DNA from: Ghiorsea sp. | GTDB taxonomy: Bacteria; Pseudomonadota; Zetaproteobacteria; Mariprofundales; Mariprofundaceae | NCBI GenBank assembly: GCA_021772875.1 | Contig: JAJFLD010000117.1 | Location: forward strand, 1-26,676 | Length of the DNA: 26,676 nt | Reading direction: 5' to 3' | In this document: positions 1 to 7,341 of the stretch, in pieces | Layout of the letters: each line of letters starts with the position of its first letter | Numbering within the stretch: position 1 is the stretch's first letter | The notes under the pieces: model-generated | What the model saw: only the letters and a program-made list of their open reading frames with translations | Told to the model about the DNA's origin: nothing | Databases searched by the model: none | Position numbers and translations under genes: made by a program

Positions 1-1
1 T

Positions 2-703
2 CCCAACCAATATACCATAATTGTTAACAACAACGGTCCACTTGCTGATACGGGGCCTATCAATGTCGTAGATACTTTGCCGGTAGGTCTAAACTATGTT
101 TCTGCATCAGGCACTGGCTGGACTTGCTCTTTTGCAGGAACACTTAGTTGCTCGCATCCTGGTCCCTTAGCCGTTGCTGCATCACTTCCACCCATTACGT
201 TGACAGTTACTGCACCAGCCGTAGGTATAGTGACAAATACTGCTACTGTATCTGGTGGGTTAACGGATAGCGTAGTTTTAAATAATTCATCCAGCGATAT
301 AACAACTATTATCGCGCCTCCTATTTTAACCATAATGAAAATGGCAAATACTGCATCGGCTGCGCCAGGAAGCCTTATTGCTTATAACGTCATCACCACC
401 AATACAGGCACGGGATCTGGCATCAATGTTAGTCAAGATGACAACTTGAGCCCTTACACTTCCTTTGGCATCGAATGTATGGGCCCTGGGCAATCCGTTG
501 TTTTCACAGAAGGTAATCCTGCCTCAACGCTGACCCCTGGTGCACTCACAGTTTCTCACGATGGTGGGGCAACCTTTGTACCGATTGCAGCGCCAGGCGT
601 TTGCACTTACGACCCAACAATCACCCACTTTAGACTTCCCATGACAGGAACCATACCGCCTCAAGGCACATACTCCCTGCAATATCAGGTGCAGGTTAAA
701 TAA
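2..703 (+). CDS. DUF11-repeat extracellular protein, C-terminal part (5' end outside window)
   Basis: The reading frame is open from the left edge (frame starting at base 2) to a TAA at 701-703, so only about 233 C-terminal residues are present. The first 100 residues read like a DUF11/conserved-repeat beta-sandwich: a YTIIVNNNGP strand, then the DTLPVGLNYVSASGTGWTC stretch and a second Cys, as in large bacterial surface proteins. A second module starts near the TIMKMAN segment and is less typical, with two Cys (IEC and GVC) and Gly/Thr/Pro-rich strands. The protein ends in a beta strand (YSLQYQVQVK). No LPXTG, PEP-CTERM or membrane anchor is visible at the end. Family knowledge suggests an exported or cell-surface structural or adhesive role; the substrate and the secretion route cannot be read from this fragment. 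It converges on the next gene with a 6-nt gap. Confidence 0.75.
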   Translation, partial: PNQYTIIVNNNGPLADTGPINVVDTLPVGLNYVSASGTGWTCSFAGTLSCSHPGPLAVAASLPPITLTVTAPAVGIVTNTATVSGGLTDSVVLNNSSSDITTIIAPPILTIMKMANTASAAPGSLIAYNVITTNTGTGSGINVSQDDNLSPYTSFGIECMGPGQSVVFTEGNPASTLTPGALTVSHDGGATFVPIAAPGVCTYDPTITHFRLPMTGTIPPQGTYSLQYQVQVK

Positions 704-709
704 CAATCA

Positions 710-2248
710 TTAACCATGCCGCTGCTGGCGTTTGTTATGACCTTGCTGCAATTTATCTTTTGGATTCTCTAAAAAGCTTTTCTTACCCTGCTCATCATAA
801 GCAAATGGTTTAAGAAAGTTGGGTATTTTTCTACCTTCAAGTTTTAAAAGATCCAATAGCAGTAATTCTGCAACTTGCGTTTTGTTTGCACCTTGCACTT
901 GCGTACGGTAACAAAATAAATAATATGCCAACCGCTCTAAGGCTATTTTCCATGTGCTGTTGCTTTGCGCATAAACCCATGTGGAAAAAAGAGAAAAATG
1001 CTTGAAAACATCACCATCAGACCATAACTGACTGATGCTTTTTTTGAAATTACCACTGTTGTAATACAAATTCCAAAATCTTGCGAAACGTTTCATATGC
1101 TGAATATCTCCGAAACTTAGCACATCATTTTTGAGAATATCATAAGGTGGGATGTCGGCATAAACCATGGCAAATTTTTCGTCGTGACGGTGCAAAGTTG
1201 TGCCTGCTAGTTTTTTTAAGATACCAATTTGAATTTCTGAATCTGTCATACCCGCCAACTGATTTAAACCTTCACCAAAACTTTGCAACGTTTCACCTGG
1301 TAGCCCCACAATCAAATCCAAGTGCATATGCGCAGATGTTTCTTGTTCTAAAAAGGCTATGTTCTGGGTAATTTTCTCCATTTTTAAGTTGCGATGTATA
1401 TTTTTTGCAACCTCAAGATTTAAAGTTTGAATACCAATCTCAAGTTGTAATGTTGCTGGCGCAAACAGTGTCATACGTTGTTTCAACGCCTCAGGAAAAT
1501 GATCGGGAATCACCTCAAAATGTACAAAATAGGGTAATGGTTTAGACAAAAAGAAATCCAACAACCGCGAAGCAATTTTAACATTGAGATTAAAGGTGCG
1601 ATCAATAAATTTAAAATTGCGCACACCTCTCAACCACAATTTTTCCAATGCCTCTAAAAAGGTATCTATATCAAAATTCCTAACCTTGTCATCCATGGAC
1701 GATAAACAAAATTCACATTGAAATGGGCAACCACGAGAGGCCTCCACATAGATATAGCGATTGGCCACATCTTCATCGGTGTAATCATCATAGGGAAGCT
1801 CAATACGCTTGATATCCGGCAACTCCGCCTTGATGATGCGCTCTGTTGGTTTAAGACCACCCATCAAAGCTTTACTCAATTGATAAAATGCCAAATCAGC
1901 TTCACCTTGAACAATATAATCAGCTGCATCAAAATTCACCCGCATCGGCAAATAACTAACTTCAGGCCCACCTAAAACTACAATCGTCTGTGGCGATACC
2001 TTTTTAATGGTGGCCACAAGCTCTGCACACAAACTAGCATTCCAAATATACACGCCCAGACCAATCAAACGCGGTTGTTGAGCTAACAGCTGTTCGGCAA
2101 CATCCTGAATTTGATCATTTATGGTAAATTCACAAATTTTGGTATTGGTTTTTAACTCTTGCATATTGGCATATAGGTAGCGCAAACCAATGGAACTATG
2201 CGAATATCGAGCATTTAATGTCGTGAGAAGAATGGCAGGTGTTATCAT
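710..2248 (-). CDS. B12-binding-domain radical SAM protein (DUF4080 type)
   Basis: This 512-residue protein has the layout of COG1032 cobalamin-dependent radical SAM enzymes. The N-terminal Rossmann-like B12-binding region (about 1-140) opens with the LLTTLNARYSHSSIGLRYLY signature typical of the DUF4080 group and carries VLGGPEVS at 91-98. The radical SAM core follows, with the cluster-binding CxxxCxxC at Cys174, Cys178 and Cys181 (GCPFQCEFC). The C-terminal third contains the FARFWNLYYNSGNF stretch seen in DUF4080 proteins. No DxHxxG motif is visible, so cobalamin binding, if real, may be base-on or weak. Expected chemistry is reductive SAM cleavage by a [4Fe-4S] cluster; the substrate is unknown. 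The start is the ATG at 2246-2248, without a strong Shine-Dalgarno. It looks monocistronic, and its neighbours give no clue to the substrate. Confidence 0.85.
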   Translation of the reverse strand: MITPAILLTTLNARYSHSSIGLRYLYANMQELKTNTKICEFTINDQIQDVAEQLLAQQPRLIGLGVYIWNASLCAELVATIKKVSPQTIVVLGGPEVSYLPMRVNFDAADYIVQGEADLAFYQLSKALMGGLKPTERIIKAELPDIKRIELPYDDYTDEDVANRYIYVEASRGCPFQCEFCLSSMDDKVRNFDIDTFLEALEKLWLRGVRNFKFIDRTFNLNVKIASRLLDFFLSKPLPYFVHFEVIPDHFPEALKQRMTLFAPATLQLEIGIQTLNLEVAKNIHRNLKMEKITQNIAFLEQETSAHMHLDLIVGLPGETLQSFGEGLNQLAGMTDSEIQIGILKKLAGTTLHRHDEKFAMVYADIPPYDILKNDVLSFGDIQHMKRFARFWNLYYNSGNFKKSISQLWSDGDVFKHFSLFSTWVYAQSNSTWKIALERLAYYLFCYRTQVQGANKTQVAELLLLDLLKLEGRKIPNFLKPFAYDEQGKKSFLENPKDKLQQGHNKRQQRHG

Positions 2249-2369
2249 AAGTCAAACAGCGTAATCATTTCACACCCAAAAACCTAGACTCTTGTGACAA
2301 CGCTACTTGCCAAAGATAGTTTTTTAGTAAACATACGCTTTATGATGATGTTATTTACTTGGTACTATA

Positions 2370-3677
2370 ATGCCTGAACTTATGAATATAGAACATAAGC
2401 TCTCTCAACAGCTAAAAAATGCTAATATTAAAAGTGTTGAAGACAAAGAAGCCGTTTCCATGCTGGCAAAAGCTAAAAACCTCATCCAAAATAAAAAATG
2501 GGCTGATGCAGCTATGCATTATGCAGCATTGGCAAATGCTTTACCCAAAGATTCTAATCTTTCCTTACTTACTGCCCGCACCTACCAAAAAGCTGAAAAT
2601 CTCAACCATGCTTCCCGCTGGTATTTAGAAACAGCCGAACGTTATGCCAAGCAATACCATGTATCAAAAGCTATAGCCACCTTGCGGATGTATGTACAGC
2701 TCAATCCTGACGATAAAGAAAACCCCAAACGTATTTATGAATTGTGCCGACAACATGGCGCAAGTGATGATCCACCATCCATGATTTTAAGCGAAGAAGA
2801 TCGTGCTAGCAGCAAATTATTGGCAAATGATTTATTCAAAGGTGTTGATAGTAAAAATTTCGATGATTTGCTTAAAGTTTTTAAATACCATGAGCTTGCT
2901 GATAAAGAAGTACTCACGCATATGGGTGATAAAGCTGAATCTTTATTCATTATCATCAGTGGTGCCATTGAAGGTTACCTTACCTTAAACAACAAACGAA
3001 CTTATCTTGGTGATGTTTCTGAAGATGATATCTGTGGCGAAACCGCTTATTTCACAGGTGGTCGCCGCACAGCTGAACTGGTGGCCAAAGGTGAGACACA
3101 AGCCTTTGAACTACCCTATGCTGCCCTAGATGTATTCAAACAAAAATTGCCAGGCTTTAATAAATATATTGAAGATTTATACCGCTCCCGCATGCTCATC
3201 AAACAACTTGCACTTACACCCGTTTTTGAAGTTGTCAGCCCAGAATGTCGCGATGAAGTCGCTGCCAAGATGAAAGCCGTTAAAGTTTCAGCAGGCAAAA
3301 TTTTATTTAACCAAGGCGATGACTCACTTGATTTATACCTGGTTCGCTCAGGAAGATTAGCCATCACTGTAGATGTGAAAAACAAACCACGTTTACTTAA
3401 AACTATTGAGACAGGTGGCATTATTGGTGAAATAGCTGTCGCCGCCAATAAAAAACGCACCGCCACTGTGCGTACTGTTTCTGATTGCATTTTGATGCGT
3501 TTGGAAGGTGCTGAGTATGAAAAACTCTATGCCCAATGCCCAGCTTTAGGAAAACTACTGCATCAACTTAAAACCAAACATATCCAAGAAACGCTAAACC
3601 TGATGAAAAATGTAAAAATCGTTGAGGGTGATGATACTTGCGAAGTATTGTTAAAAGATGTTTGGACTTCGAAATAA
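2370..3677 (+). CDS. TPR protein with two cyclic nucleotide-binding domains
   Basis: The 435-residue product has no signal peptide or membrane segment and should be cytosolic. Residues 25-130 form helical TPR-like repeats (ALANALPKD, YVQLNPDD). Two CRP-type cyclic nucleotide-binding folds follow. The first (about 160-265) has the cassette GETAYFTGGRRTAEL at 223-236; the second (about 285-385) has GEIAVAANKKRTATV at 353-367. Both keep the Glu and the Arg-Thr-Ala that contact cNMP phosphate and ribose in characterised family members, so both could bind a nucleotide. There is no helix-turn-helix, kinase or GGDEF/EAL output, so the response is probably through protein-protein contacts made by the TPR part. 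It starts at ATG 2370 (an in-frame ATG 12 nt later is possible), with only a weak RBS. It converges on the exchanger gene with a 4-nt gap. Confidence 0.8.
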   Translation: MPELMNIEHKLSQQLKNANIKSVEDKEAVSMLAKAKNLIQNKKWADAAMHYAALANALPKDSNLSLLTARTYQKAENLNHASRWYLETAERYAKQYHVSKAIATLRMYVQLNPDDKENPKRIYELCRQHGASDDPPSMILSEEDRASSKLLANDLFKGVDSKNFDDLLKVFKYHELADKEVLTHMGDKAESLFIIISGAIEGYLTLNNKRTYLGDVSEDDICGETAYFTGGRRTAELVAKGETQAFELPYAALDVFKQKLPGFNKYIEDLYRSRMLIKQLALTPVFEVVSPECRDEVAAKMKAVKVSAGKILFNQGDDSLDLYLVRSGRLAITVDVKNKPRLLKTIETGGIIGEIAVAANKKRTATVRTVSDCILMRLEGAEYEKLYAQCPALGKLLHQLKTKHIQETLNLMKNVKIVEGDDTCEVLLKDVWTSK

Positions 3678-3681
3678 AAAG

Positions 3682-4641
3682 TTAAGCTTGTAAGTATAAC
3701 ATATACAAATATGCAATATAACCAGCAAGTAATAACCCGCCTTTAATTCTGCTTATTTTCCCAGGCCCTTTAAAGGCATATGCCATCACAAACAATGCGA
3801 TAGTGAAAACAAACATCACAGGCATATCTCGGGTCAATGTTTCCTGATCGAAGCTGCCAGGTGAGAAAAAGGCCGGCATAGATAACACAGCAAAAATATT
3901 AAACATGTTTGAACCAATGATATTACCAACAGCCAATTCTGTTTGGTTTTTTAAAACACTCATGATCGAAGCAACAAGCTCTGGTAAACTTGTACCAATC
4001 GCCACAATCGTCAAACCAATAATCAAATCACTCATCCCAAGCAGGGTTGCCACTTGTACTGCTCCCCATACCACCAAGCGAGAGCTTATCAGCAACACAA
4101 CCATGCCAACAATTAGCCATAAGATTGATGTTTTCATGTCATAATTATCAGGGATAACGTCTACAAACTCTGCTTCTAAAGTTGCATCACGCTCGCGCAC
4201 ACCCAACTTAAACAGCCACCATACAAGCAACAACAGCCCTGTTGCCAAAACAAACCCATCCATACGTGACAAATCGCCATCTAACATCAAGGCTAAGGCA
4301 ATACACATGATTAAAAACAACATTGGAAATTCACGCTTATACAATTTGGATTCTACGGCCAATGGTGCGATTAAAGCCGTCATCCCTAACACCAAGCCAA
4401 TATTTGCAATATTCGAGCCCGTTGCATTACCAATACCTAAATTATTATTGCCCTCAATGGCAGCAAGAAAAGAAACAAGCATTTCTGGTAAAGACGTACA
4501 AAGGCTCACAATCGTTAAACCAATAACAAGTGGAGGTACCTGAAAGTTTACCGCAATACCCGATGCACCATCGACAAAACGATCCGCACTCCAGACCAAT
4601 AAACCAAGACCAATGACAATAACAACACAAGCAATCAACAT
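3682..4641 (-). CDS. CaCA-family sodium/calcium exchanger (YrbG-like)
   Basis: This 319-residue, very hydrophobic protein has about ten membrane segments arranged as two inverted halves, the layout of K+-independent bacterial Ca2+/Na+ antiporters such as YrbG. Each half carries the signature alpha repeat. In half one, SLCTSLPEMLVS (about 46-57) is followed by GNATGSNIANIG (71-82). In half two, AIGTSLPELVASI is followed by GNIIGSNMFNI. The Glu of each TSLPE motif and the Asn of each GSN motif are the expected ion-site residues, and both halves keep them. The length matches the family (about 310-330). The start is the ATG at 4639-4641. It acts in the inner membrane, exchanging cations against Na+ or H+; actual ion specificity cannot be told from sequence. 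Upstream it is divergent from the methyltransferase gene across about 137 nt. Confidence 0.9.
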   Translation of the reverse strand: MLIACVVIVIGLGLLVWSADRFVDGASGIAVNFQVPPLVIGLTIVSLCTSLPEMLVSFLAAIEGNNNLGIGNATGSNIANIGLVLGMTALIAPLAVESKLYKREFPMLFLIMCIALALMLDGDLSRMDGFVLATGLLLLVWWLFKLGVRERDATLEAEFVDVIPDNYDMKTSILWLIVGMVVLLISSRLVVWGAVQVATLLGMSDLIIGLTIVAIGTSLPELVASIMSVLKNQTELAVGNIIGSNMFNIFAVLSMPAFFSPGSFDQETLTRDMPVMFVFTIALFVMAYAFKGPGKISRIKGGLLLAGYIAYLYMLYLQA

Positions 4642-4761
4642 CTAACATACCCCTTCTTTACACAACTACGAATATTAACAAGCAAACCTAAAAAATACGA
4701 CCTTCACAAAAACAAACTTGAATCATTGCTTATCATGCTTCATCCTTGCACCCACGCAATT

Positions 4762-4770
4762 GAGGAGGAG
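4762..4770 (+). promoter_or_regulatory. Strong Shine-Dalgarno of the Pcm-like gene
   Basis: The purine run GAGGAGGAG lies 8 nt before the ATG at 4779. It is the most anti-SD-complementary site near a plus-strand start in this window and fixes the gene start. Confidence 0.8.
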
Positions 4771-4778
4771 CTTAACTC

Positions 4779-5450
4779 ATGGATACAGCTACACTTTATT
4801 CAGCACGACGAAACATGGTCGAATACCAAATTCGTTGTTGCAAAGTTTTGGATCCCGACTTGATTGATATGCTCATCAACTCACCACGTGAGAAATATGT
4901 GCCTGAACATGTGGCCAGTTTGGCTTATATGGAAGGTTCTGTCCCCCTACCCCAGCATCAAGAAATGTTAACGCCTCTGCAAGAAGCTCAGATTTTACAA
5001 GCTTTGGCATTAAAAGGTGACGAATCTATACTTGAAATTGGCACAGGCACTGGATATTTATCTGCATTATTAGCTCTTCAGGCCGACACTGTTGTTAGCT
5101 GTGAAATCCATGCCGAGCTTGTCGCCTTGGCCAATAAAAACTTAAGCGAGAACGGCATAGAGCAAGTCAACGTAGTACATGTTAATGCCATGGATAAAGA
5201 AGCATTAACTGCTGCAGGCATAGGCAAAGATTTTGATGTCATTGTATTGGCAGCCGCACTAGAGCACATACCCGAACATATCCAAAACCTTTTAGCTGCA
5301 AATGGTCAAATGATTGCATTTATTGGCAAAGAGATTGTAACACTCGAACATCATCAATTCACAAATGGTATGCATACAAAAATTGGTATCACGGAAACAC
5401 GTTTGTTACCCATGGAAGGCATAGTTAAAGAACGCGAGTTTGTATTCTAA
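4779..5450 (+). CDS. Divergent protein-L-isoaspartate O-methyltransferase-like SAM methyltransferase
   Basis: This 223-residue protein aligns in order with Pcm: an N-terminal helix (RRNMVEYQIRCCKVLDPDL), the PREKYVPE motif at 36-43, SAM motif I LEIGTGTGY at 85-93, an acidic post-I strand VSCEIHAEL at 106-114, and DFDVIVLAAALEHIP in place of the usual FDAIIVTAAPPEIP. The canonical TISQP catalytic segment of Pcm is missing; the equivalent position reads MLTPLQEAQIL (63-73). It is therefore a divergent member whose repair of isoaspartyl residues is uncertain. Related divergent members often sit just before tolC in proteobacteria, but here a terminator follows. A strong purine-rich Shine-Dalgarno (AGGAGG, 4763-4768) decides the ATG start. 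It is cytosolic and probably monocistronic. Confidence 0.8.
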   Translation: MDTATLYSARRNMVEYQIRCCKVLDPDLIDMLINSPREKYVPEHVASLAYMEGSVPLPQHQEMLTPLQEAQILQALALKGDESILEIGTGTGYLSALLALQADTVVSCEIHAELVALANKNLSENGIEQVNVVHVNAMDKEALTAAGIGKDFDVIVLAAALEHIPEHIQNLLAANGQMIAFIGKEIVTLEHHQFTNGMHTKIGITETRLLPMEGIVKEREFVF

Positions 5451-5498
5451 GCAACAAACATAAAATCTTTCATTATCTAAATATCAAAACCAAACCAT

Positions 5499-5530
5499 AA
5501 AAAAGGCTGCAAATGATGCAGCCTTTTTTA
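5499..5530. terminator. Bidirectional rho-independent terminator
   Basis: A 7-bp perfect stem (GGCTGCA at 5505-5511, TGCAGCC at 5517-5523) with a 5-nt loop is flanked by six A on the left and six T on the right. It can therefore terminate both converging transcripts: the Pcm-like gene (+) and the ftsEX-hslV-CPBP-cytochrome cluster (-). Confidence 0.9.
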
Positions 5531-5532
5531 TT

Positions 5533-6114
5533 TTAATACTTTTTCCAAACACCTTGTAAATAATAGTTTGGAATACGTACTGCAAATTTATTGAATCGCC
5601 CTTCAAGCGCCTCGTAGTGACAGGTTTCACAGCGAGCAAAAGTGCGTACATCTGGGTTTCCTTCAACCATTTCTGGCCTTATCATATCATGTACAAGCTT
5701 GAAATATTTAACATCACTAATCCGCAATGGTAGCTCATCACTTTCGAGTAAATTCATCATAGGTTGCGCATAAACGTTTTCTACTTTATCCGCTGCATTA
5801 TCTTGCAAATAATTCGATATTTCTATGCCTATATCTTTTTGTACTTCAGCATTATCACCAAAATGATTATTCAACCCTTGCATCAGCTTGGCCCATGAAC
5901 GTGCAGGCAATGTGCTTGGTGCATAAAGCATATGACATGCTGCACAAGCTTTCTCATAAGCTAAGTTTTTTTCTTTGGGTAAAATGTTAAGTTTAGGAAT
6001 ATAGTCCTGTAGCCAAGTTTGTTCCCCAGGATCTTGCCACAATGTACGGGTGGCCGCCAAAGATCCAAATAAAACAACCCCAATCATCAATATCCAAAAC
6101 ATTTTCTTACTCAT
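5533..6114 (-). CDS. DHC-type diheme cytochrome c, membrane-anchored or periplasmic
   Basis: The protein has 193 residues from the ATG at 6112-6114. A GTG 15 nt further upstream is possible, but the strong GAGGGGAG Shine-Dalgarno at 6120-6127 sits 5 nt before the ATG. An N-terminal hydrophobic segment (about 5-22) with no obvious cleavage site may serve as uncleaved anchor or signal. Two covalent heme motifs are present: CAACH at 57-61 and CETCH at 162-166. Between them are the hallmarks of the DHC family: LPARSW, then an LMQGLNNHFGDNA stretch, followed by a short repeat helix. After the second heme comes the conserved EGRFNKFAVRIP. Established members are periplasmic electron carriers, sometimes paired with cytochrome b or SHP; no such partner is in view. 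It is last in the ftsE-ftsX-hslV-CPBP operon, 15 nt after the CPBP gene, and directly precedes the terminator. Confidence 0.88.
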   Translation of the reverse strand: MSKKMFWILMIGVVLFGSLAATRTLWQDPGEQTWLQDYIPKLNILPKEKNLAYEKACAACHMLYAPSTLPARSWAKLMQGLNNHFGDNAEVQKDIGIEISNYLQDNAADKVENVYAQPMMNLLESDELPLRISDVKYFKLVHDMIRPEMVEGNPDVRTFARCETCHYEALEGRFNKFAVRIPNYYLQGVWKKY

Positions 6115-6119
6115 TTCAG

Positions 6120-6127
6120 CTCCCCTC
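6120..6127 (-). promoter_or_regulatory. Shine-Dalgarno deciding the cytochrome start
   Basis: Read on the minus strand this is GAGGGGAG, 5 nt before ATG 6114. The longer GTG start at 6129 would lie inside this sequence, so the ATG is preferred. Confidence 0.7.
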
Positions 6128-6129
6128 AC

Positions 6130-6771
6130 TCAAGATGCAAAACCTAACACAGCTAATAAATAAACCACACTATTTGCCCCAATATGCAAAGCAATAGCCA
6201 CCCACAGTGAACGGCTCCATTCATAAGCAAGCGCAAAAATAATACCACCTGCAAGCTGTGGCGAAATAATCAAACCATGATGTAACAATGAAAATAATGT
6301 GGCACTCACCGCAACAGAGAAAAATACACCCCAACGTTCACGTAAAATACGATACAACAAACCACGAAAAAAAATCTCTTCTACGATTGGTGCAAGCAAA
6401 ACCATCAATAATACGCCTTGCAAACCATGTAGCCAGGCAGGCACTGTAACATACAAAAACCACGTTGGTTGCACGGCATACAATAAAGCTGCAGAAGCAC
6501 CACAGGTTATCGCAATTTGAAAAAATATGTTAACCGCTTGGCGATTGGGTTTGTTTAAACCCAAACTTTCAATCACTTGAAAGTGTCGAATCAATGCCAC
6601 CAGCACCAGCAATTCCAACAAGCGCAAGCAACTGATGACTGCCAGGTCATGGCCTTGCAAGGCTGTGATATATGCTAAGCTAAAAGCACCGCACAACTCC
6701 ATCACAAGGTAGAGCAACCAGCCCATCAATAAAAAACGATAGGGAAGAAGTGGAAATGCTTGGGTTTTCAA
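6130..6771 (-). CDS. CPBP-family intramembrane metalloprotease
   Basis: The 213-residue polytopic membrane protein has the CPBP/Abi (type II CAAX prenyl endopeptidase-like) signature. Motif 1 is EEIFFRGLLYR at 131-141 (Glu131, Glu132, Arg136), motif 2 is FSLLHHG at 160-166 with His164/His165, and motif 3 is HIGAN at 196-200 with His196 and Asn200. These are the expected metal-binding and catalytic residues, so the enzyme looks intact. The family contains both eukaryotic CAAX processing enzymes and bacterial proteins of immunity or membrane-protein turnover; this one's substrate is unknown. The best start is a TTG at 6769-6771, 8 nt after the hslV stop; the first ATG is residue 16 (6726) and has no better RBS. 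It is cotranscribed with hslV upstream and the cytochrome downstream. Confidence 0.85.
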   Translation of the reverse strand: MKTQAFPLLPYRFLLMGWLLYLVMELCGAFSLAYITALQGHDLAVISCLRLLELLVLVALIRHFQVIESLGLNKPNRQAVNIFFQIAITCGASAALLYAVQPTWFLYVTVPAWLHGLQGVLLMVLLAPIVEEIFFRGLLYRILRERWGVFFSVAVSATLFSLLHHGLIISPQLAGGIIFALAYEWSRSLWVAIALHIGANSVVYLLAVLGFAS

Positions 6772-6779
6772 AATAACAG

Positions 6780-7316
6780 TTAACCTATTGTTTCAATAGA
6801 AACCTGATCATTGGTATAAATACAAATGTCTCCTGCCACTTTCATGGCTTCGCGCACACAGCCTTCCGCATCCAAATCACTTTTGCGCAGCAATGCTGTT
6901 GCCGCAGCCCTGGCATAAGAACCACCTGAACCAATTGCAGCCACGCCTTCGTCTGGCTCTAACACATCGCCATTACCTGAGATAATTAACGTACGCTCGG
7001 CATCGGCCACAATCATCATCGCTTCAAGCTTACGTAAGACACGATCGGTTCGCCAATCTTTGGCAAGTGCGACTGCCGCACGTGTTAAGTTTGCGCCATG
7101 TTCATCCAACTTGACTTCAAACTTTTCAAACAAGTTCATCGCATCTGCCGTTGAACCAGCAAAACCTGTTAAAATCGAACCATCACGAATCGCTCTAACC
7201 TTTCGTGCACCATGCTTGAGCACAGTGTCTCCAAATGATACTTGTCCATCGCCAGCAATGGCTACTTTCCCATTCTTACGTACACAGCAAATCGTTGTCG
7301 CTTTCCATGTTTCCAT
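6780..7316 (-). CDS. hslV: ATP-dependent protease peptidase subunit HslV (ClpQ)
   Basis: The 178-residue product (ATG 7314-7316; a GTG one codon upstream is less likely because a GGGG purine run lies 8 nt before the ATG) matches HslV over its full length. The Thr nucleophile follows a six-residue propeptide (METWKA, then TTI at 7-9), as in many non-enterobacterial HslV proteins. Conserved landmarks are AGDGQV at 21-26, the active-site Lys39 (Lys33 of the mature E. coli enzyme), GFAGSTADAM, the LAKDWRTDRVLRKLEAM block and GDICIYTND near the C-terminus. It forms the dodecameric peptidase core that needs the HslU ATPase. HslU is not next to it: the gene is preceded by ftsX (25 nt) and followed by a CPBP protease (8 nt). 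It is cytosolic. Confidence 0.95.
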   Translation of the reverse strand: METWKATTICCVRKNGKVAIAGDGQVSFGDTVLKHGARKVRAIRDGSILTGFAGSTADAMNLFEKFEVKLDEHGANLTRAAVALAKDWRTDRVLRKLEAMMIVADAERTLIISGNGDVLEPDEGVAAIGSGGSYARAAATALLRKSDLDAEGCVREAMKVAGDICIYTNDQVSIETIG

Positions 7317-7341
7317 CACTTATACCCCATCTCGACTCACT

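Noticed and set aside
694..715. Inverted repeat GGTTAA/TTAACC between the two converging genes
   Set aside because: It is a 6-bp AT-rich match without a T-tract, too weak to call a terminator.
5484..5666. 60-codon minus-strand frame spanning the terminator
   Set aside because: It crosses the hairpin and overlaps the cytochrome gene in another frame; no support as a gene.
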